In this document: positions 6,850-10,517 of the stretch, piece by piece
How positions within the stretch are numbered: the stretch's first letter is position 1
Layout: each line of letters begins with the position of its first letter
Program-made: the position numbers and the translations under genes
Origin: Clostridiaceae bacterium
Lineage (GTDB): Bacteria; Bacillota; Clostridia; Saccharofermentanales; UBA5734
Assembly: GCA_012522285.1 (NCBI GenBank)
Contig: JAAYKS010000154.1
Location: 1-10,517 of the forward strand
Direction of reading: 5' to 3'
DNA length: 10,517 nt
Notes under the pieces: generated by a model
Database searches by the model: none
What the model was told of the DNA's origin: nothing
Seen by the model: only the letters and a program-made list of their open reading frames with translations

Positions 6850-6867
6850 TACAGCCGGATCAGGCTC
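6842..6867. terminator. Bidirectional hairpin between convergent sirtuin and methyltransferase genes
   Basis: GAGCCTGAT (6842-6850) and ATCAGGCTC (6859-6867) form a perfect 9-bp stem with an 8-nt loop. The plus-strand stop of the sirtuin gene (6847-6849) lies in the left arm, and the minus-strand stop of the methyltransferase gene (6862-6860) in the right arm. Neither strand has a U tract after the stem, so intrinsic termination would be weak; it may instead stabilise both 3' ends. The structure is certain as sequence, the function is inferred. Confidence 0.5.
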
Positions 6868-7471
6868 TTCCGGATGCCGGGGAAGATTTCGATTTGGGCG
6901 CTTTGGCCTTTTTCCCTCCGGCATAGGAACCCTGGCGCTTTTCGCCCATAAACACGTAGTATCCGTCGATTTCCGTGATCTTGACCCCGCCAAACACCGA
7001 GATGAACTTGTTTTGGTACCAGTCCTTCCGCTTGGTGACCATCAGCATCCGACCTCCGATCCGCAGCCTGTTGAATCCCTTTTCGATAAACAGGCGCGGC
7101 ACGGAAAAATCCGCGTGATAAGGCGGATTGCTCAGAATCCAGTCGTATTCCGCATCGTCCAGCCGAGAGAATCCGTCGCTCACAAACGTCCGGATCCCCG
7201 GCACACCGTTCCGGGCTGCGTTGCGCGCGGCGATTGCGACGGCAGCCGTATCCACATCGAGCATGACGACGCCTTCACTGCCCGCCTCGAGCGCGGCGAC
7301 GATACCAACGAGGCCGTATCCGCATCCGAGATCCAGGATGTGTTCATCTGTCTGGAATGTGGCGCAGCTCAGCATGGCAAGGGTCCCCCGGTCCGGTGCC
7401 TGCGGCGCAAACAGACGGGGAGAGGTTTCCAGCACCAAATGGTGTCCCCGGATCGTCGTTTCCAACATCAT
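6860..7471 (-). CDS. Class I SAM-dependent methyltransferase, RsmC/YbxB-like
   Basis: This 203-residue protein has a single methyltransferase domain of the small-subunit rRNA guanine-N2 type. The SAM-binding motif is DLGCGYG (47-53), the acidic motif II is around MLDVD (70-74), and the catalytic NPPYH is at 115-119, the signature of enzymes that methylate exocyclic amino groups of bases. It corresponds to the C-terminal half of RsmC and in length to the roughly 200-residue B. subtilis YbxB. The N-terminal LETSPRLFAP segment matches the family's entry to the domain. The last 25 or so residues are a Lys/Ser/Gly-rich basic tail that could contact RNA. ATG 7471 is chosen because AAGGAG lies 8 nt upstream; a GTG at 7510 gives a longer form without well-spaced support. 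A 16S rRNA target is likely but not provable here. Confidence 0.9.
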   Translation of the reverse strand: MMLETTIRGHHLVLETSPRLFAPQAPDRGTLAMLSCATFQTDEHILDLGCGYGLVGIVAALEAGSEGVVMLDVDTAAVAIAARNAARNGVPGIRTFVSDGFSRLDDAEYDWILSNPPYHADFSVPRLFIEKGFNRLRIGGRMLMVTKRKDWYQNKFISVFGGVKITEIDGYYVFMGEKRQGSYAGGKKAKAPKSKSSPASGRA

Positions 7472-7487
7472 CCGTATCGCTCCTTCT

Positions 7488-7506
7488 TTGTCCCCCGACG
7501 GGACAA
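7488..7506 (-). promoter_or_regulatory. Leader hairpin directly before the methyltransferase ribosome binding site
   Basis: TTGTCCC (7488-7494) and GGGACAA (7500-7506) form a perfect 7-bp stem with a 5-nt loop. On the minus-strand message this hairpin would sit at the very 5' end, as the predicted start is near 7509. It ends two nucleotides before the AAGGAG site (7485-7480). It may protect the 5' end or tune ribosome loading. The function is inferred. Confidence 0.4.
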
Positions 7507-7515
7507 GCACCCCCT

Positions 7516-7544
7516 ATTTTACCCTCCGGAGCGGGGAGGATCAA
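7516..7544 (-). promoter_or_regulatory. Candidate promoter of the methyltransferase gene
   Basis: On the minus strand TTGATC (7544-7539) and TAAAAT (7521-7516) are separated by 17 nt. They match four and five consensus bases respectively. Transcription would start near 7509, 38 nt before the ATG at 7471. The -35 lies 7 nt from the -35 of the opposing promoter, so the two are back to back. Confidence 0.6.
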
Positions 7545-7551
7545 AGCCGGA

Positions 7552-7579
7552 TTGCCCACAGATTGCAGTATGTTATAAT
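7552..7579 (+). promoter_or_regulatory. Promoter of the glycosyltransferase-like gene
   Basis: A perfect TATAAT (7574-7579) is preceded by TGT, making an extended -10, with TTGCCC (7552-7557) 16 nt upstream as a moderate -35. Transcription would begin near 7586. AAAGGAG (7587-7593) would then lie at the extreme 5' end of the message, 8 nt before the ATG at 7602, giving a leader of only about 16 nt. Confidence 0.7.
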
Positions 7580-7601
7580 AACACGCAAAGGAGTAATATT
7601 T

Positions 7602-8852
7602 ATGCATGAACCAACCCCCTTTCGTGCCGGGATCGGCTTCGCGACCGGTCGCAAGAGCTTTCGTAAGGTCTTGCGGACCAATGTCTACAACTGGCAGGAG
7701 TCCGGTCTGGTAGCCGACCGGAACGTCAGTCTGAATCTGTTCGTCGCCTACGACCTGGATTACAACAAAACGCGCACCCAAGACTATACCCAACTGCACA
7801 GAGACCTCACCGATCAGATTGACCGGCGCTGGTTTATCGGATCCCGGAATATCGAAGAGGAGACCGCTTCCCTGGCGCAAGACGGCGTTCTCACGCCGGC
7901 GGAAGCCCGGATGCTGTTCGGCAAAGGATACGCCGGAAAACGAAACGCAGTCCTCTATATGGCGATCAAGAACAAAATGGACTGTCTGGTGTTTCTCGAC
8001 GATGACGAATACCCTCTGGCGGTTACCCGATCCAGCAACGGCGCCCTCTGGAGCGGACAAGAGGTTCTGGCAGAGCATCTGCGCCACATCGGAGAGGTCG
8101 ACATCACCCATGGACATCACTGCGGGTATGTATCACCCATCCCGCAAATCCGATTTGACGATACGCTGACCGCTTCCGACTTCCGCCTCTTTATCGAAGC
8201 CATCAGCAACGACATCCTCCAATGGGAAAAGATCGAGAGCATCATGCAGGACGGCGGTGTCACCTATGCGGACAAGCATATCCTCACCCGCCACACCCCG
8301 GAAGTGGTCGAAGAATCTCTCGGACTCAAATTTATCTCAGGAGCCAACCTGTGCATCAATCTCACCGATCCGACACGGGTGTTCCCTTTTTACAATCCCC
8401 CCGGGGCGCGCGGTGAAGACACCTTCCTGGCCACCTGTCTTCACGACAGGAGCGTGCTGCGCATCCCGACCTACTCCTTCCACGACGGGTTTTCCACCTA
8501 TCAGTGTCTGCTTGACGGAGTGCTGCCGATCCGGTTGAAACAGATTCGAGCGGACCACCCGGATGTGGCCAACCGCTTTTTCAAGGCATGCATCGGATGG
8601 ATCCGCTACAAGCCACTTTTGCTGAAAATTACAAGGCCTGCGGAATTTGACGCGCTGACTGCCTCGATCCGGGAAAAGCTGACTACCTCGCTCCCCGCGC
8701 TGTGCGACTACTTCCGCGAACCTAGATTCATGGAGGTTTTGTCGGAGTTCGAAAAATACACCCGCAGATCCGATCTTCATCTCGCTGAGTTTGCCAAAAC
8801 GCGTGTCGCCTGGGCAAAGCTCATGGATCACCTGACCGCGTCAAGAGGATAA
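7602..8852 (+). CDS. Putative GT-A-type glycosyltransferase-like protein, family not recognised
   Basis: This protein has 416 residues and no signal peptide or obvious membrane helix, so it is probably cytosolic. Residues 127-138 read like a GT-A core strand ending in an acidic metal-binding motif, FLDDDEYP (131-138). This is followed by HGHHCGY (170-176), a FISGANLCIN strand, and RGED (270-273), which resembles the catalytic acidic motif that follows DxD in inverting family 2 enzymes. HDGFSTYQ follows. These features suggest a nucleotide-sugar-dependent transferase, but I do not recognise the family and the substrate is unknown. The start is secure (AAAGGAG 8 nt upstream and a strong promoter). 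The stop TAA lies inside the 3' end of the convergent kinase gene, with a 12-bp antisense overlap. It has no same-strand partner gene, so it looks monocistronic. Confidence 0.8.
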   Translation: MHEPTPFRAGIGFATGRKSFRKVLRTNVYNWQESGLVADRNVSLNLFVAYDLDYNKTRTQDYTQLHRDLTDQIDRRWFIGSRNIEEETASLAQDGVLTPAEARMLFGKGYAGKRNAVLYMAIKNKMDCLVFLDDDEYPLAVTRSSNGALWSGQEVLAEHLRHIGEVDITHGHHCGYVSPIPQIRFDDTLTASDFRLFIEAISNDILQWEKIESIMQDGGVTYADKHILTRHTPEVVEESLGLKFISGANLCINLTDPTRVFPFYNPPGARGEDTFLATCLHDRSVLRIPTYSFHDGFSTYQCLLDGVLPIRLKQIRADHPDVANRFFKACIGWIRYKPLLLKITRPAEFDALTASIREKLTTSLPALCDYFREPRFMEVLSEFEKYTRRSDLHLAEFAKTRVAWAKLMDHLTASRG

Positions 8853-9344
8853 GTAGGCCTCCGCGATCCGATTGGCGGCCTCTGCAGGTTTTTGTGATCC
8901 GGAACGAAAAACCCAATCGGCATAGCGGAGGTAATGAGGCTTTCGCAGGGATTCCAGATCCCGGAGGGTTTGTCCGGGAGCCAGCACGATCCCGCGGGAC
9001 TTCATGTTCCGAACTCTGCGTTCCAACCTGCGCACCGGCACATCGATAAAGACGACAAATCCGCTATCACACAAGTGGCGCATCGCTTCCGGGATCAAAA
9101 CCACACTGCCGCCGGTGGCAACCACACTCTGCGCGGGTTGGATGGACAGGATCGCCGCGCGTTCCCGATCCAGAAATCCTTGTTGGCCATGTCGCGCAAG
9201 GATGTTCTGCAGCGACATCCCTTCCCTCTCCTGGATGACCAGATCGGTGTCGACAAAACGCAAACATAATTTCTTAGCCAGCAAAACGCCGATTGTGCTC
9301 TTGCCGCTACCCGGCATGCCGACCAGTACCAGACTGTCTTTCAT
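8841..9344 (-). CDS. Shikimate kinase-like P-loop kinase (AroK family, atypical substrate site)
   Basis: This 167-residue protein has the size and fold markers of shikimate kinase, which phosphorylates shikimate with ATP in the chorismate pathway. The P-loop is GMPGSGKST (9-17), the DTD motif is at 32-34, the lid Arg117 lies in SRGIVL, and Arg134 is in LRKPHY. Two shikimate contacts differ. The FR motif that carries Arg58 in E. coli AroK reads Phe57-Leu58, and the glycine loop GGG reads Gly78-Gly79-Ser80. To my knowledge this FL/GGS pattern recurs in a clostridial AroK-like group generally annotated as shikimate kinase, so the substrate deserves caution and no gene symbol is given. The ATG at 9344 has GGAGG 8 nt upstream. 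The 3' end overlaps the opposing gene by 12 bp. No other aromatic-pathway gene is nearby. Confidence 0.85.
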   Translation of the reverse strand: MKDSLVLVGMPGSGKSTIGVLLAKKLCLRFVDTDLVIQEREGMSLQNILARHGQQGFLDRERAAILSIQPAQSVVATGGSVVLIPEAMRHLCDSGFVVFIDVPVRRLERRVRNMKSRGIVLAPGQTLRDLESLRKPHYLRYADWVFRSGSQKPAEAANRIAEAYLSS

Positions 9345-9375
9345 GATTCAAACCTCCGACCTTGTGGCTTCTCTG

Positions 9376-9384
9376 ATCGTATCA
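9376..9384 (-). promoter_or_regulatory. Weak candidate promoter of the shikimate kinase-like gene
   Basis: On the minus strand TACGAT (9381-9376) is preceded by TGA (9384-9382), an extended -10 form. No convincing -35 is found at 16-18 nt spacing. The predicted start near 9369 gives a leader of about 25 nt containing GGAGG. Confidence 0.3.
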
Positions 9385-9392
9385 TGCCGGAT

Positions 9393-9400
9393 GCTATACT
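9393..9400 (+). promoter_or_regulatory. Candidate promoter of the metallophosphoesterase gene (extended -10)
   Basis: TATACT (9395-9400) follows TGC, whose T is at 9392, so this is an extended -10 element. The -35 region at 17 nt (TCTGAT, 9372-9377) is poor. The predicted start near 9407 leaves a leader of about 49 nt before ATG 9456. A 9-bp direct repeat flanks the element (9383-9391 and 9414-9422). Confidence 0.45.
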
Positions 9401-9455
9401 GGATATGGCACAACATGCCGGACGGATGCGTTCGCTGCGGCAGAGGGAGGCGGCC

Positions 9456-10385
9456 ATGAGAACCGACCGGAGATTGATGAAAGCTTATAAAAACGCGCGC
9501 GTCGAGCCATTTGACGATGCTTCGCGGATCATCATATTCAGTGATTGTCACCGAGGAGATAATAGCCTCTCCGACGAATTTTCACGCAATCAGAATATAT
9601 ATCAGTTTGCGATGAACTACTATTATTATAACGGATACACCTATATCGAAGCCGGCGACGGAGACGAGCTTTCCGAGCATATCCGGTTCCGGCACATCCG
9701 GCTGGCCCACAGCGACATCTTCATGACTTTGAAGAAATTCCATGACGAAGACCGCATGATTATGCTGTACGGCAACCACAACATGTTCCTGAAAAATCCG
9801 GACTATGTCCGCAAACATTATGAACAGTTTTACGACGAATATACCGAGCAGATGAGCGACCTGTTCACCGGATTGGTTCCAGAGGAGGCCGTACTTCTCA
9901 AGCACCGCGTATCCGGTCAGGAGATTCTGACCATCCATGGACACCAGGGAGATCTGATGAACGATCAGTTCTGGTATATCACGATGTTCATGGTGCGGTT
10001 TTTCTGGCGGGGGATGCACTTACTCGGATTCCACAACCCATCCAGCCCCGCACGCAACGAACAGAAACGGCACAAGATTGAGAAGAATTTCAACAAATCC
10101 ATCGCGGCCCACCAAATGATGCTGATCTGCGGGCACACACACCGTCCCAAATTCCCCCGGTTCGAGGATCTCCCCTACTTCAACACGGGTTGCTGCATCC
10201 ATTCCCGCGGGATCACGGGCATCGAAATTCTGGAGGGCAAGATCATGCTGGTGGAGTGGCGAATCCGCACCAACCGAGAAGGTGTCCTCAAAATTTCCCG
10301 CAAAGTCATCCGGGGGCCAGAACCGATTGAAAAATACGACTTTGGCCACCCGGGATCCATCCTGAGAAGCAGAACCGACTACTAG
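9456..10385 (+). CDS. Calcineurin-like metallophosphoesterase
   Basis: This 309-residue protein carries the full set of metal-binding motifs of the metallophosphoesterase superfamily: SDCHRGD (Asp30, His32), GDGDE (67-71), GNHN (106-109), HGHQGD (161-166) and GHTH (226-229). The third motif ends in Asn109 where Asp or Glu is common. A hydrophobic, aromatic stretch at about 172-192 (FWYITMFMVRFFW...) between the HGH and GHTH motifs could form a membrane-touching cap, as in lipid-directed members such as LpxH. That is inference, and the substrate is unknown. The first motif resembles a bacterial subgroup with SDxHRGDx annotated only as phosphoesterase. ATG 9456 is chosen because GGGAGG (9445-9450) lies 5 nt upstream. 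In-frame upstream ATGs at 9384, 9405 and 9426 lack such a site, and the first precedes the predicted transcription start. Confidence 0.9.
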   Translation: MRTDRRLMKAYKNARVEPFDDASRIIIFSDCHRGDNSLSDEFSRNQNIYQFAMNYYYYNGYTYIEAGDGDELSEHIRFRHIRLAHSDIFMTLKKFHDEDRMIMLYGNHNMFLKNPDYVRKHYEQFYDEYTEQMSDLFTGLVPEEAVLLKHRVSGQEILTIHGHQGDLMNDQFWYITMFMVRFFWRGMHLLGFHNPSSPARNEQKRHKIEKNFNKSIAAHQMMLICGHTHRPKFPRFEDLPYFNTGCCIHSRGITGIEILEGKIMLVEWRIRTNREGVLKISRKVIRGPEPIEKYDFGHPGSILRSRTDY

Positions 10386-10447
10386 CCGACCCATCGCCGC
10401 CGGCCAGGCTTGGCGAAACTTACAGGTTCATTTCACATGTCGCAAAA

Positions 10448-10477
10448 GGATCCCGCTGCGAATAGCGGGATCCCTTT
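10448..10477. terminator. Strong bidirectional hairpin terminator after the metallophosphoesterase gene
   Basis: GGATCCCGCT (10448-10457) and AGCGGGATCC (10464-10473) form a perfect 10-bp GC-rich stem with a 6-nt loop. It lies 62 nt past the stop at 10385. On the plus strand CTTTCG follows, a short U tract. On the minus strand the stem is followed by TTTTGCG (10447-10441), so it also suits a gene arriving from the right edge. It is the clearest intrinsic terminator in the window. Confidence 0.75.
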
Positions 10478-10517
10478 CGCATGTCTTGCAAGGAGAGTGG
10501 GATCAGAGCACGGCTTC

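Noticed and set aside
6812..7609. 265-codon plus-strand frame across the methyltransferase gene
   Set aside because: It is a shadow of the methyltransferase, which has clear SAM and NPPY motifs on the other strand. The shadow has no motif or ribosome site.
8853..8895. Possible plus-strand terminator of the glycosyltransferase-like gene within the kinase coding sequence (imperfect AGG/CCGC pairing followed by TTTTT at 8889-8893)
   Set aside because: The stem is interrupted by a bulge and the T run is separated from it by unpaired bases. It is also explained by kinase coding sequence.
10503..10517. Possible last four codons and TGA of a minus-strand gene entering from the right edge (Glu-Ala-Val-Leu-stop)
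   Set aside because: The terminator at 10448-10477 has a U tract in that orientation, which fits, but five codons including the stop are too little to support a feature.

Overview
The window looks like chromosomal DNA from a moderately GC-rich bacterium, most likely a clostridia-like member of the Bacillota. This rests on the family flavour of the proteins: a stand-alone YlmH-type S4 protein, a single-domain RsmC/YbxB-like methyltransferase, a sirtuin with a CxC second zinc pair, and an AroK relative of a type common in Clostridia. Strong GGAGG-type ribosome binding sites and a tRNA gene with encoded CCA fit the same picture. The assignment is an inference and is not firm below phylum level. 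I see no insertion sequence, phage gene, integrase or CRISPR array. Most genes are housekeeping or core-accessory.

Layout. On the minus strand at the left edge, a GTG-started reading frame runs off the window (1-112). It lies 10 nt downstream of galE (123-1166, minus), so the two probably form one transcript. A compact divergent promoter region (1167-1326) is built on a 17-bp inverted repeat with one mismatch and separates galE from a plus-strand pair of ABC exporter genes (1327-3162 and 3159-4991). The pair overlaps by 4 nt and encodes the two halves of a heterodimeric exporter with one degenerate and one canonical ATPase site. A well-formed promoter then drives a tRNA-Leu(UAA) gene (5068-5150). 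This is followed by a two-part hairpin, a ylmH-like S4 RNA-binding gene (5213-6022) and a sirtuin deacylase gene (6076-6849).

The sirtuin gene converges on a minus-strand methyltransferase gene (6860-7471). Both stop codons sit inside one perfect 9-bp hairpin. A second back-to-back promoter pair (7516-7579) separates the methyltransferase gene from a plus-strand gene for an unrecognised DDD-motif, glycosyltransferase-like protein (7602-8852). That gene overlaps the 3' end of a minus-strand shikimate-kinase-like gene (8841-9344) by 12 bp. A last divergent region leads to a calcineurin-like metallophosphoesterase gene (9456-10385), which is followed by a strong bidirectional hairpin terminator (10448-10477).

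How the genes work together. The galE product interconverts UDP-Glc and UDP-Gal (possibly also the GlcNAc forms) for cell-surface glycans, and the glycosyltransferase-like protein could use such donors, but no operon links them. The tRNA, YlmH and the methyltransferase all concern translation. I do not see a coherent new multi-gene system. The most interesting items are the uncharacterised glycosyltransferase-like protein, the palindromic galE/ABC divergent promoter, the atypical shikimate-kinase-like active site, and the hairpin arrangements around the tRNA-ylmH junction and the sirtuin/methyltransferase convergence.
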